Source of the DNA: Streptomyces morookaense
GTDB taxonomy: Bacteria; Actinomycetota; Actinomycetes; Streptomycetales; Streptomycetaceae
Assembly: GCF_013030945.1 (NCBI RefSeq)
Contig: NZ_JABBXF010000049.1
Location: 1-64,000, forward strand
Direction of reading: 5' to 3'
Length of the DNA stretch: 64,000 bases
Both the position numbers and the translations under genes were made by a program. Shown here piece after piece: positions 8,185 to 15,421 of this stretch (its first letter is position 1; the number at the start of each line of letters is the position of its first letter). Under the pieces are notes generated by a model. It worked only from the letters and a program-made list of their open reading frames with translations, was not told the DNA's origin and did not search any database.

Positions 8185-9120
8185 ATGGACCTCGAAGCCG
8201 TACGCACCTTCGCCGCCATCGCGGAAGCAGGCCAGTTCCAGAAGGCCGCCGCCGACCTGTCGGTCACCCAGCAGGCCGTCTCCAAGCGCATCGCCGCACT
8301 GGAGCGCGACCTCGGCGTGCGGCTGTTCACCCGCACGCCGCGCGGCGCCGAGCTCACCATCGACGGGCAGGCGTTCCTGCCCCACGCGCGCGATCTGCTG
8401 CGCGCCGCCGAGCGCGCGGTCGCATCCGTGCGCGCCGGCAGCCGTCCGCTGCGCGTCGACGTGATCGCCTCGCGCGGCGCGGCGTCGGGCCTGATGCGCG
8501 GCTTCCACCACGCCCACCCCGAGATCGAGCTCGACGTGCTGATGCTGCTCCACATCGAGACGGCCGTCGCCTCCATCCGGTCCGGTGCGATCGACGCGTC
8601 CTTCCGCGCCGTCGCCGCGCCCGGCCGGCCCCTCCCCGAGGACATCGAGTCCGTCCGGGTGCTCGACGAACCGCTCCAGCTCCTCACCGGCCCCGCCCAC
8701 GCGCTGGCGGGTGCCCGGTCGGTGACGCTCGCCCAGCTCGCCGGACACCGGATCTGGATGCCCGGTATCGTCCCCGGCAGCGAGTGGGCCGCCTACTACG
8801 ACGACCTCGTCGCCGAGTTCGGCCTCACCATCGAGGCGACCGGCCCCAACTTCGGCTCCGACGCCCTCCTCGACACCGTCGCCGACACCCCGGCCCTGGC
8901 CACCTTCATGAGCGAGCACACCCGCCTCGTCTGGCCCGCGAGCCACGGCCTGCGCCGCATCCCGGTGACCGACCCGACGCCCGTCTACCCCCACTCGCTC
9001 CTCTGGCACCGCGACAACCCCCACCCGGCGCTGGCCACCCTCCGCGCCCACCTCGCGGCCACAGCGCCCGGCCATGACGCCGCGGGGACCTGGGCGCCGG
9101 GGTGGGTGATTCGGCGCTGA
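8185..9120 (+). CDS. LysR family transcriptional regulator
   Basis: A 311-residue LysR-type regulator. The winged helix-turn-helix is at residues 1-60 (MDLEAVRTFAAIAEAGQFQK, then TQQAVSKRIAALERDLGVRL). The effector-binding domain follows from about residue 90 (PLRVDVIASRGAASGLMRGF, WMPGIVPGSEW). AAGGTGA lies 7 nt before ATG 8185. It is divergent from the MFS/isochorismatase-like operon, and the intergenic inverted repeat suggests it controls both. The inducer is unknown, but the neighbouring hydrolase fold suggests a small amide or aromatic compound. Confidence 0.9.
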   Translation: MDLEAVRTFAAIAEAGQFQKAAADLSVTQQAVSKRIAALERDLGVRLFTRTPRGAELTIDGQAFLPHARDLLRAAERAVASVRAGSRPLRVDVIASRGAASGLMRGFHHAHPEIELDVLMLLHIETAVASIRSGAIDASFRAVAAPGRPLPEDIESVRVLDEPLQLLTGPAHALAGARSVTLAQLAGHRIWMPGIVPGSEWAAYYDDLVAEFGLTIEATGPNFGSDALLDTVADTPALATFMSEHTRLVWPASHGLRRIPVTDPTPVYPHSLLWHRDNPHPALATLRAHLAATAPGHDAAGTWAPGWVIRR

Positions 9121-9141
9121 ACGCCGCTGGGCCTGCGGTAT

Positions 9142-9167
9142 CGACCTTGCCGCCGGCGGCAAGGTCG
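9142..9167. other. 26-bp perfect palindrome
   Basis: CGACCTTGCCGCC is followed directly by its exact reverse complement GGCGGCAAGGTCG with no loop. It lies 21 bp after the LysR stop and 63 bp before the end of the convergent SHOCT gene. A loopless palindrome suits a dimeric repressor operator of TetR type better than a terminator. It could act as either, or be an orphan operator left by a lost regulator. Confidence 0.6.
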
Positions 9168-9230
9168 GACGATGCGCCCGGGAGCTCACCGCCGCGCACA
9201 ATGCCGGCGTTGTCCACCCTCACCGTCCGG

Positions 9231-9491
9231 TCACCGTGGCCCCTTGCGGTGGGCGGCCAACCGTTCACGCGCCTGCGTGTAGGTGTCCGCGTCGATCTCG
9301 CCGGAAGCGAAGCGGCGGTCGAGGATCTCCTCCGGCGTCTCCCGTGGCGGCTCCGTGGAAACGGGGGTGCCGGTGCGGTCGGTGGCGTGGTGCGTGACGC
9401 GGATGACCACCCACACGACGAGGGCGATCAGGATGATCCACAGCAGGGGCATGAAGGCCATCCAGGCCCAGCCGCCGCCGTTCCAGTACAT
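9231..9491 (-). CDS. Small membrane protein with C-terminal SHOCT domain
   Basis: An 86-residue protein. Residues 1-10 are Gly/Trp-rich (MYWNGGGWAW), residues about 11-31 form one transmembrane helix (PLLWIILIALVVWVVIR), and residues 50-82 are a SHOCT motif (ETPEEILDRRFASGEIDADT, then Y). SHOCT domains are short helical oligomerisation modules at protein ends. AGGAGG lies upstream of ATG 9491, which fixes this start rather than a longer in-frame one. This is the common Streptomyces TM-SHOCT family; molecular role unknown. Confidence 0.85.
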   Translation of the reverse strand: MYWNGGGWAWMAFMPLLWIILIALVVWVVIRVTHHATDRTGTPVSTEPPRETPEEILDRRFASGEIDADTYTQARERLAAHRKGPR

Positions 9492-9694
9492 CACCGTCCT
9501 CACCTCCTCGTGAGGTCTCCCCTCCAGTGTCCGGTCGGCGGGGGGCCGGACGGCGAGGGCCGTCCGGCCCGTATGCGGTACCACTCGGCCCCGCACAGGT
9601 CGGACTGACGTCGCGCGCTTCCCGCTGCCGGGAGGCGGACGCCTGCGACGCGCACCGGGCCGGGGGAGAGGAGGGCCGACGCGCGTCCGGTGCC

Positions 9695-10048
9695 TCAGGC
9701 CTTCTTGACCACGCTGGACTTGAGGTGCATCTGGCCGAATCCGTCGACCTTGCAGTCGATGTCATGGCCGTCCGGGCCGTCCACGAGGCGGATGTTGCGC
9801 ACCTTGGTGCCCGCCTTGATGCCCGTCGGGTGGCCCTTGACCTTCAGGCTCTTGACCACCGTCACGGTGTCGCCATCGGCAAGGACATTGCCCACCGCAT
9901 CCCGGATCACCTTCTCCCCGGGCTCGTCCGCGGCTCCGGCGGCTGCAGGCGTCCACTCGTGGCCGCATTCGGGGCACACCAGGAGCGTGCCCATCTCGTA
10001 GGTGTACACGCCGGCACATTCGGGGCACGGCGGAAGGTTCTCGTTCAC
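9695..10048 (-). CDS. phnA: PhnA/YjdM-type zinc-ribbon protein
   Basis: A 117-residue cytoplasmic protein of the PhnA (YjdM) family. The N-terminal zinc ribbon shows two CxxC knuckles (CPECAG at residues 8-11 and CPECGH at 25-28). The C-terminal PhnA domain is well conserved (EKVIRDAVGNVLADGDTVTV, KSLKVKGHPTGIKAGTKVRN, DIDCKVDGFGQMHLKSSVVK). Despite the historical name (alkylphosphonate uptake), its activity is not established and it is not linked here to a phosphonate operon. Length and motifs are complete. Confidence 0.9.
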   Translation of the reverse strand: MNENLPPCPECAGVYTYEMGTLLVCPECGHEWTPAAAGAADEPGEKVIRDAVGNVLADGDTVTVVKSLKVKGHPTGIKAGTKVRNIRLVDGPDGHDIDCKVDGFGQMHLKSSVVKKA

Positions 10049-10077
10049 AGTGACAGCCTAGGTTTCGATGGAGGAAT

Positions 10078-10106
10078 GGAGGGATGGGGGGATGGGGGGA
10101 TGGGGG
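10078..10106 (+). repeat. G-rich (GGGGGAT)n repeat
   Basis: Three consecutive GGATGGGG-type units separate the phnA start (10048) from the end of the STAS gene. The plus strand carries at least four G-runs spaced by AT, so it could form a G-quadruplex; the minus-strand transcript would carry C-runs instead. Confidence 0.6.
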
Positions 10107-10116
10107 CGCCGGGGCG

Positions 10117-10518
10117 TCAGTCGGCGTCGGTGCCCGCGGGCCAGGCGCCGGAGCGCCATTGCCGGTCCGGCGCGCCCGGGCGGACGTGGTGGGCGGCCAG
10201 GCCGGAGAGCAGGTCGGGGTGGACGGGGACGTGCGGCTGCCCGGCGTCGGGGACGAGGGAGCCGTCCGCGGGGATGGCGGCGAGTTCCAGCGGGCGTCCG
10301 AGGGCTGCGAGGCGGGCGGCGGCCTCGGTGATGGCCCGCTGGCCTTCGGCGGACCAGCCGTGGAGTGCCGTCAGATCGACGATCACCGCGCCGGTACCGC
10401 GTGCTTCCGCCCAGCCGACGGCTCCGCGGAAGCGGTTCACCGCCTGGGCGCCGAGGTAGCCGGAGACGGACAGGACGCCCACGTCCTCGTGGGTGGTGTA
10501 GCGCCATTCGATCGTCAT
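10117..10518 (-). CDS. STAS domain protein (anti-sigma factor antagonist-like)
   Basis: A 133-residue single STAS-domain protein of the SpoIIAA fold. Core features are the first strand (VGVLSVSGYLGAQAVNRFRG), the central strand and phospho-site loop (GAVIVDLTALHGWSAEGQRA), and a downstream helix and strand (LAALGRPLELAAIPADGS). The Ser in GWSAEG occupies the phosphorylation position of anti-sigma antagonists. A Pro-rich tail follows. ATG 10518 has GAGGAGAG about 10 nt upstream; ATG 10548 is an alternative. It lies 73 bp after the split-barrel gene and is probably the last gene of the ArsR-SulP operon. The partner is unknown. Confidence 0.8.
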   Translation of the reverse strand: MTIEWRYTTHEDVGVLSVSGYLGAQAVNRFRGAVGWAEARGTGAVIVDLTALHGWSAEGQRAITEAAARLAALGRPLELAAIPADGSLVPDAGQPHVPVHPDLLSGLAAHHVRPGAPDRQWRSGAWPAGTDAD

Positions 10519-10591
10519 GGGTCCGGGTCTCTCCTCGCGAGTGCTCATCTGTTCCGTCAGCCGGCCGGGCAGCGGCGTCGTCACGGCGTCG

Positions 10592-11047
10592 TCACGGTGT
10601 CGTGGTCCTGCGCGCTGCACGGGCGGGATCGGGCGTGTCGGATCCCTGGGCGAAGCGGAAGCCGGTGACGGTCTGCGGGTGGATGCGCAGGAGTGCGTCG
10701 TGGGGGCCGTGGGACCAGCCGGGCAGAGTGCGCCGGTAGTGGGCCGCTTCATCGGGGTGGGTGATGAGCTCCGCGAGACCGGTGGAGGTCACGGCCCAGC
10801 CGGTGCCGGTGCCGGGGTGGAGGGCGTCGCAGTGGTAGGTGACCCCGACCCGTCCGGACAGCACGGCGTGGGGGACCGGCGTGCGGACGATCAGGCGCCC
10901 GTATTCCAGGATGTGGGAGGCGGGCCGTACCGCGAGGGCGTCGCGCTGCTCGTAGACGACGCGCCCCTGGGAGACGTCGCCGAGGAGGTACCAGGCTTCC
11001 TCGCCGGAGACCTCGAACATGCGGCGCAGTGCGGGAGTTGAGCGCAT
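10592..11047 (-). CDS. Pyridoxamine 5'-phosphate oxidase-like FMN split-barrel protein
   Basis: A 151-residue cytoplasmic protein of the PNPOx-like split-barrel family. Recognisable features are the N-terminal YLLGDVSQGRVVYEQRDALA strand pair (substrate or flavin contact), a ..SGRVGVTYHCD barrel strand, GTGWAVTSTGLAELI, and the C-terminal PHDALLRIHPQTVTGFRF. The family binds FMN, heme or F420; which one is used here cannot be told. Its ATG overlaps the TGA of sulP (ATGA), so the two are translationally coupled. Confidence 0.85.
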   Translation of the reverse strand: MRSTPALRRMFEVSGEEAWYLLGDVSQGRVVYEQRDALAVRPASHILEYGRLIVRTPVPHAVLSGRVGVTYHCDALHPGTGTGWAVTSTGLAELITHPDEAAHYRRTLPGWSHGPHDALLRIHPQTVTGFRFAQGSDTPDPARAARRTTTP

Positions 11048-12864
11048 CAGGCAGTCTCCTCGGTGACGGCGGCGGACTTCTGCGCGGGGACGGTCAGTAC
11101 CCCGGCGCCCTGGAGGTGGATACGGGCGGCGGCGATGGCGTCGGGGGTGTCGGCGAACTCCCGCCCCTCGTGCCGGAGAAGATCCAGCGCGCCGACGGAC
11201 TGGAGGACCTGCCGCTGGCCGGGCCGTATGCCGGAGGCCAGCACGGTGATACCGCGACGCCGGAGTTTCGTCACCGCGTCCTTGAGGACCAGGGCGCCCG
11301 TGGCGTCGATGGTGGACACGCGGGACATGCGCAGGATGACCACCCGCACGTCGGCGACCTCGGAGAGCTCCAGCAGGAAGCGGTGGGCGGCGGCGAAGAA
11401 CAGCGGCCCGTCGATCCGGTACGCCACGATGTGCTCGGCCAGCAGCGCGTGTTCCTCGGCGCTGTGGTCGCCGGGCAGGTCGGCCTCTACCGGGTCGGCC
11501 TTTACCAGGCCGGTTTCCATCGGATCGGCCTTCATCAAGTCGGCCTTCGTCAGGCCGGCCCTCATCAGGTCGGCCTCTATGGGGACCTGGTCCAGGCGGG
11601 CCTGCCCGGCCACCGCCCGCAGCGCCAGGACGCCCGCGACGCCCAGGCCGATCAGGACCGCGTACACCAGGTCCAGGGCGAGGGTCGCGGCAGCGGTGAG
11701 GATCAGGACGAGCCCGTCGGAGCGGGTGGCGCGGGCCATCGCCCGCAGCGAGCCGACCTCGACCATGCGGACGGCCGTGGCGATCAGGACGCCGGCCACT
11801 GCGGCGAGCGGGATGCGCGAGACCAGGGGCGCCGCGGCGAAGACGATCACGGCGAGCACGGCGGCGTGGGTGAGGGACGCCAGCCGGGAGCCCGCTCCCG
11901 TACGGACGTTGACGGCGGTGCGGGCTATCGCGCCGGTGGCGGGGACGCCGCCGAAGAGCGGGGCGGCGATGTTGGCCAGCCCCTGACCGAACAACTCCCG
12001 GTCGGGATCGTGCTTCTGATCCACCGTCATCGCGTCCGCGGCCGACGCGGACAGCAGCGACTCCAACGCGGCCAGCGCAGCAACCGCCACGGCCGGGGCA
12101 AGGAGCGAGCCGAGCGCGCCGGCATCGAGGAAGGACAGGGAAGGGGCAGGCAGTCCGGACGGCAGGTCCCCGATCGGCTTGGCCGCGTGCGGACCGAAGG
12201 CCTGGGCGACGACGGTCGCAGCGATCACCGCGATGATCGAGAACGGAACCGTCGGCCGCCACCGCGCACCCGCCAGCATGACCAGGGCCACTCCCGCCGC
12301 CAGGGCCACGGCCGTCCAGTTCGGCGTCCGTGCGAACGCCTCGACGGCCCGCCAGGTCACCACCAGGACCTTGTCGCCCGCGGGCTTGGGCACCCCGAGC
12401 GCGTTGGGGATCTGCTGCAGCCCGATCACGCCGGCGATACCGAGCGTGAAGCCCTCCACGACCGGGGCCGGCATATACCGCATGTACCGGCCGGCGCGGG
12501 CGAGCGCGAGCGCGAGGAGCATCAGGCCGGCGAGCAGCCCGACGGCCAGAACGCCGCCGGTGCCGTGCCGGGCGACGATCGGTACCAGTACGACGGTCAT
12601 CGCCCCGGTCGGCCCGGAGACCTGGAGGTTCGAGCCGCCGAAGACCGCCGCGAGCGCGCCGGCGACCACGGCGGTGGCCAGCCCCGCCTCGGCACCGAGG
12701 CCCGAGGACACCCCGAACCCCAGCGCCAGCGGCAGCGCCACGATCGCGACCGTCAGCCCGGCCAGCAGATCACGCTTCGGATCCCGGCACGCCGCCGTGA
12801 GATCGGCACGGGCGGGCAGCAGGGAACGAACCCGGGACCACGCCCGGACAGCCACGGTGCTCAC
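11047..12864 (-). CDS. SulP/SLC26 anion transporter with C-terminal STAS domain
   Basis: A 605-residue membrane transporter. The transmembrane part (residues about 25-420) carries the SulP motifs: KRDLLAGLTVAIVALPLALG, VSGPTGAMTVVLVPIVARHG and LGIAGVIGLQQIPNALGVPK. The STAS domain occupies about 480-600 (RVVILRMSRVSTIDATGALV). SulP proteins import sulfate, bicarbonate or dicarboxylates. The linker (about residues 427-462) is unusual: seven 15-bp repeats encode xxADL-type pentapeptides. The GTG start at 12864 overlaps the TGA of the ArsR gene, and the stop overlaps the split-barrel gene, so all three are coupled. The ArsR context suggests control by metal or redox state. Confidence 0.9.
   Translation of the reverse strand: MSTVAVRAWSRVRSLLPARADLTAACRDPKRDLLAGLTVAIVALPLALGFGVSSGLGAEAGLATAVVAGALAAVFGGSNLQVSGPTGAMTVVLVPIVARHGTGGVLAVGLLAGLMLLALALARAGRYMRYMPAPVVEGFTLGIAGVIGLQQIPNALGVPKPAGDKVLVVTWRAVEAFARTPNWTAVALAAGVALVMLAGARWRPTVPFSIIAVIAATVVAQAFGPHAAKPIGDLPSGLPAPSLSFLDAGALGSLLAPAVAVAALAALESLLSASAADAMTVDQKHDPDRELFGQGLANIAAPLFGGVPATGAIARTAVNVRTGAGSRLASLTHAAVLAVIVFAAAPLVSRIPLAAVAGVLIATAVRMVEVGSLRAMARATRSDGLVLILTAAATLALDLVYAVLIGLGVAGVLALRAVAGQARLDQVPIEADLMRAGLTKADLMKADPMETGLVKADPVEADLPGDHSAEEHALLAEHIVAYRIDGPLFFAAAHRFLLELSEVADVRVVILRMSRVSTIDATGALVLKDAVTKLRRRGITVLASGIRPGQRQVLQSVGALDLLRHEGREFADTPDAIAAARIHLQGAGVLTVPAQKSAAVTEETA
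11477..11581 (-). repeat. Seven 15-bp repeats encoding pentapeptides in the SulP linker
   Basis: Seven contiguous 15-bp units (plus-strand type AGGTCGGCCTTCATC) fill 105 bp exactly and stay in the sulP frame. The protein reads IEADL-MRAGL-TKADL-MKADP, then METGL-VKADP-VEADL, close to the A(D/N)LxX pentapeptide-repeat consensus. The units differ at several bases, so the array is not a recent simple expansion. It joins the last transmembrane helix to the STAS domain. Confidence 0.9.
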
Positions 12865-13226
12865 TCGCCGCCGACCCCGGCTTCTCGCAGCTCCTCCAGC
12901 AGCTCGTGCTGCCCGGCGATCATCTGCGTCAGGATCCGCCGCGCGGCGCGCATCAGCTCGGCCACGTCCCCGCCCGCCATCTGGTAGACGACCGTGGAGC
13001 CGGTGCGCGTGGAGGTGACGATGCCGGAGCGGCGCAGCACGGCCAGCTGCTGGGAGAGCGCGGACGGCTCGATCTCCATCGCGGCCAGCAACTCCCGCAC
13101 CGGCGTCGGCCCGTCCTGGAGCAGCTCCAGCACGCGGATGCGCACGGGGTGTCCCAGCATCCGGAAGAACTGGGCCTTCGCCTGATACAGCGGAACCGAC
13201 ACCGCTACCTCGATCTCCGTCGTCAC
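12861..13226 (-). CDS. ArsR family winged-helix repressor
   Basis: A 121-residue ArsR/SmtB-type regulator. It shows the family core AKAQFFRMLGHPVRIRVLEL, the recognition region EIEPSALSQQLAVLRRSGIV, and a beta wing TSTRTGSTVVYQM. No Cys is present, so the classical thiolate metal site (ELCVCDL) is replaced by PVRELLAAME. The ligand is therefore not a standard As/Cd site. The GTG at 13226 has GAGG 4 nt upstream; a second GTG a few codons in also has GAGG. It leads the ArsR-sulP-split-barrel-STAS operon, its stop overlapping the sulP start. Confidence 0.85.
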   Translation of the reverse strand: MTTEIEVAVSVPLYQAKAQFFRMLGHPVRIRVLELLQDGPTPVRELLAAMEIEPSALSQQLAVLRRSGIVTSTRTGSTVVYQMAGGDVAELMRAARRILTQMIAGQHELLEELREAGVGGE

Positions 13227-13294
13227 ACGACCTCGCCGTCCAGGCAGAGGGCACACCGGTGGCCGTGCCCGCGGCTACCTGCGGACACGACCGA

Positions 13295-13328
13295 TACATC
13301 ATGTAGCAAATTGAAGAACTTTGCAATT
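13295..13328. promoter_or_regulatory. Candidate ArsR operator/promoter of the sulP operon
   Basis: Upstream of the ArsR start lie TACAT-C-ATGTA (13295-13305) and AATTG-N10-CAATT (13309-13328) in a locally AT-rich patch. On the minus strand TTGCAA could act as a -35 box. The arrangement fits an autoregulated ArsR promoter. The rest of the 327-bp gap 13227-13553 holds no gene I can support. Confidence 0.5.
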
Positions 13329-13553
13329 CTTAAGCCTGTCGACCGGTCGCGTCCGTCCTGCGCCGACCGCGGCAAGGTCGAGCCGATGCAGGTCGACCGG
13401 CCCAGTGAGAACCCGGTGCGAAGCGGAGGGGGCGCATATCACTTGATGATGCCAACGCCCCCTTGCTGGGCGGGTGTTGATATTTGTCGTATGGTGGAAA
13501 CGCAGAACGCACCCCGGCCGGAGGGCCGGGCGTACCTGAGCAGGGGGAGAAAG

Positions 13554-13763
13554 GTGCGTGGCCCGGTGAACTTCGGGCTTCTGTCTGCGATCGGTGTTGC
13601 CCTCTATCCGGCAACAGTCACTGTTCTTGCGTTGACCGCCACCTTCGCGCGGCGCCCGACGAGGCGGCGCGAAGCGCGCACCACTTTGGCCCTTCTGCTG
13701 CGTGCTCGCGGCTCGGTCGGTATGCCACCTGCGCTGTCGTCCGAGACCGGCCCGGAGTCGTGA
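13554..13763 (+). CDS. Small one-helix membrane protein
   Basis: A 69-residue protein. GTG 13554 follows GGGGAGA by a few bases; an in-frame ATG 13491 would add 21 residues without a good site. Residues about 5-29 (VNFGLLSAIGVALYPATVTV) form a single transmembrane helix, followed by an arginine-rich stretch (RRPTRRREARTTLALLLRAR) that places the C-terminus in the cytoplasm. Function unknown. A partly symmetric AT-rich segment at about 13436-13495 (ATATCA and TGATAT arms) probably holds the promoter. Confidence 0.6.
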   Translation: MRGPVNFGLLSAIGVALYPATVTVLALTATFARRPTRRREARTTLALLLRARGSVGMPPALSSETGPES

Positions 13764-13851
13764 TCACGTGGCGGGGAAAAGGGCTGAGGGCGTGATGATC
13801 AAGCTGATAGCTTCTCGATCGACCGAGGCACCACCCGAGGAGGTGAGACCC

Positions 13852-13905
13852 ATGAACGCTGTACCCACGTGGGTGCTCCCCCTTTCTGTCACGGTCGGCG
13901 GTTGA
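13852..13905 (+). CDS. 17-codon mini-ORF with strong ribosome-binding site
   Basis: GAGGAGGTGAG ends 5 nt before ATG 13852, one of the best ribosome-binding sites in the window. The ORF encodes MNAVPTWVLPLSVTVGG and stops. The hydrophobic peptide looks like the start of a membrane segment, so it is either a leader peptide, a small membrane peptide or the truncated head of a lost gene. The next sequence is a truncated hydrolase remnant, which favours truncation. Confidence 0.4.
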   Translation: MNAVPTWVLPLSVTVGG

Positions 13906-13997
13906 CGTAGATCTCGCCGGGAGCGCCCCTTCACAAGGCACTCTCGAAGGGCAACTGCCGTGAACGCTTTCTTCTTCACCGCCGAGTCCACCGCCGA

Positions 13998-14627
13998 CAG
14001 CATCGCGGCAACCACAAGAAGCACCCCGCCATGTCGGGCCGGGCCGGGCGCCTGGTGCGCGGCTGCGGCTACCACGTGGCCGTCCTCGACGCGCCCGGTC
14101 ACGGCGACCGGCCGCGCACCGAGCACGACGAACGGGAGGTCGCCGCGCTGTTCGCGGCCCGGGCGGCCGGCGAGCCGGAAGGCCCGATCGTGGTCCGCTA
14201 CAACGACCACCTGGCCAGGCTGGCCGTGCCCGAGTACCACGCGCTGCTGGACGCCCTCCAGCAGCTGCCGGAGATCGGAGCCGATGGGCCGGTCGGTTTC
14301 TGGGGCATCAACATGGGCACCGCGATCGGCGTTCCGTTCGTGGCCGCCGAGCCGCGGATCACGGCCGCGGTCTTCGGCCAGCACTGGCCCCATGTGCTGG
14401 CCGGTTACGCGGAGCAGATCACCGTCCCCATCGAGTTCGACCTGCAGTGGGATGACGAACACATCTCCCGCGAGGAGGGCCTCGCGCTGTTCGACGCCTT
14501 CGCCTCGGCGGAGAAGTCCCTGCATGTGAACTCGGGCAAGCACAAGGAACTGCCCCGCTTCGAGGCCGACAGCGCGGTCCGCTTCTTCGCCCGGCACCTC
14601 GGCGGAGCGGCCAACGCGTCGGCCTGA
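13998..14627 (+). pseudogene. Alpha/beta hydrolase, N-terminally truncated and nucleophile lost
   Basis: Coding similarity begins mid-protein at about 13998 (QHRGNHKKHPAM, the oxyanion-loop region) and runs through VAVLDAPGHGDRP to the end of an alpha/beta hydrolase. The nucleophile elbow, normally GxSxG, reads GFWGINMGTAIG, so the Ser is Asn. The catalytic His region is still visible (HVNSGKHKELPRFE). The missing first ~50 residues and the lost Ser show this is not an active esterase. Internal ATG 14031 could still give a 198-residue product. Confidence 0.7.
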
Positions 14628-14664
14628 GGCGCGCGTCAGCGGCGTCCGGCTTGCCGGCCGGGCG

Positions 14665-14784
14665 CCGCAACCGCGGATCGCGTACCGCACCTTGCAACTC
14701 CACTGGATCGAGGGCGCCGACCACGTCGACCTCTACGACAAGAAGCGGTACGCGGCCGGACAGCGACTCGGAACCCGCCTCAGT
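14665..14784 (+). pseudogene. C-terminal remnant of a second alpha/beta hydrolase
   Basis: The frame reads TLQLHWIEGADHVDLYDKKR and RYAAGQRLGTRL. This matches the end of dienelactone/YcjY-type hydrolases, with the catalytic His in xxGADHVDLYD. There is no upstream domain and no start codon with a ribosome-binding site. It directly abuts the end of the convergent ricin-domain gene. Confidence 0.55.
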
Positions 14785-15337
14785 AGGCGTTGTCGACCCA
14801 CCAGGACTGGTAACCGGAGTTCTTCGACGGGTCGTTGCAGGGATATCCGCGCACGCCGTACTCGGACTCGTCGAGGCAGTTCCACGGGGCGTTGATGCCG
14901 TTGCGCACCACCTGGATGGTGGAGCCGTAACTGGTGGTGAAAAACTCCAGCGCCCACTTCTGGTAGCCGTTGGTGAAGCTGGGGGTGTTGCAGTCGTAGG
15001 TGCGCAGGCCGAAGTCGGCGGACCAGTCGAGGCAGCGGCCGGTGTTGACGTTCTTGAGCTGGCCGTAGCCGGAGGACCAGTTGGTGACGCGCCAGCGCTG
15101 CCAGCCACCGTCGACGCTGTTCTGGTTGCACTCGTAGGTGCGCAGACCGAAGTCGTTCGAGTCGTCGAGGCATCCGCCCGACCAGTGCGAGCCGATGATG
15201 TAGTCGTGTCCGATCTGCCAGCCGTAGGCGGTACCGCCGTCGGCGTGGGCGGCGGTGGCGCCGGTCACGCCGACGCCGCAGGCGACCGCCAGCGCGGCGG
15301 CTGCTCTTGCGAGGCGCGTTCCGAGCTTGTTGACCAT
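14780..15337 (-). CDS. Secreted ricin-type beta-trefoil lectin-like protein
   Basis: A 185-residue secreted protein. A Sec signal peptide (MVNKLGTRLARAAAALAVAC to about ATAAHA) precedes a three-fold repeat. The repeats carry CLDDSNDFGLRTYECN, CLDWSADFGLRTYDCN and CLDESEYGVRGYPCN, each followed by a Q.W-type segment (WQRWRV, YQKWAL, YQSWWV). This is the ricin B / beta-trefoil pattern, implying glycan or cell-wall binding outside the cell. The paired Cys in each repeat probably form disulfides. GAGGAGGG lies 4 nt before ATG 15337. No catalytic domain is attached. Confidence 0.85.
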   Translation of the reverse strand: MVNKLGTRLARAAAALAVACGVGVTGATAAHADGGTAYGWQIGHDYIIGSHWSGGCLDDSNDFGLRTYECNQNSVDGGWQRWRVTNWSSGYGQLKNVNTGRCLDWSADFGLRTYDCNTPSFTNGYQKWALEFFTTSYGSTIQVVRNGINAPWNCLDESEYGVRGYPCNDPSKNSGYQSWWVDNAY

Positions 15338-15421
15338 GGTGCCCTCCTCTGTGAAGGCCGGGGCCCACGCCGATTGGCGCATCCGGTCGGGCCGCGAACT
15401 TACTCTTGGCAGGGACATGCC

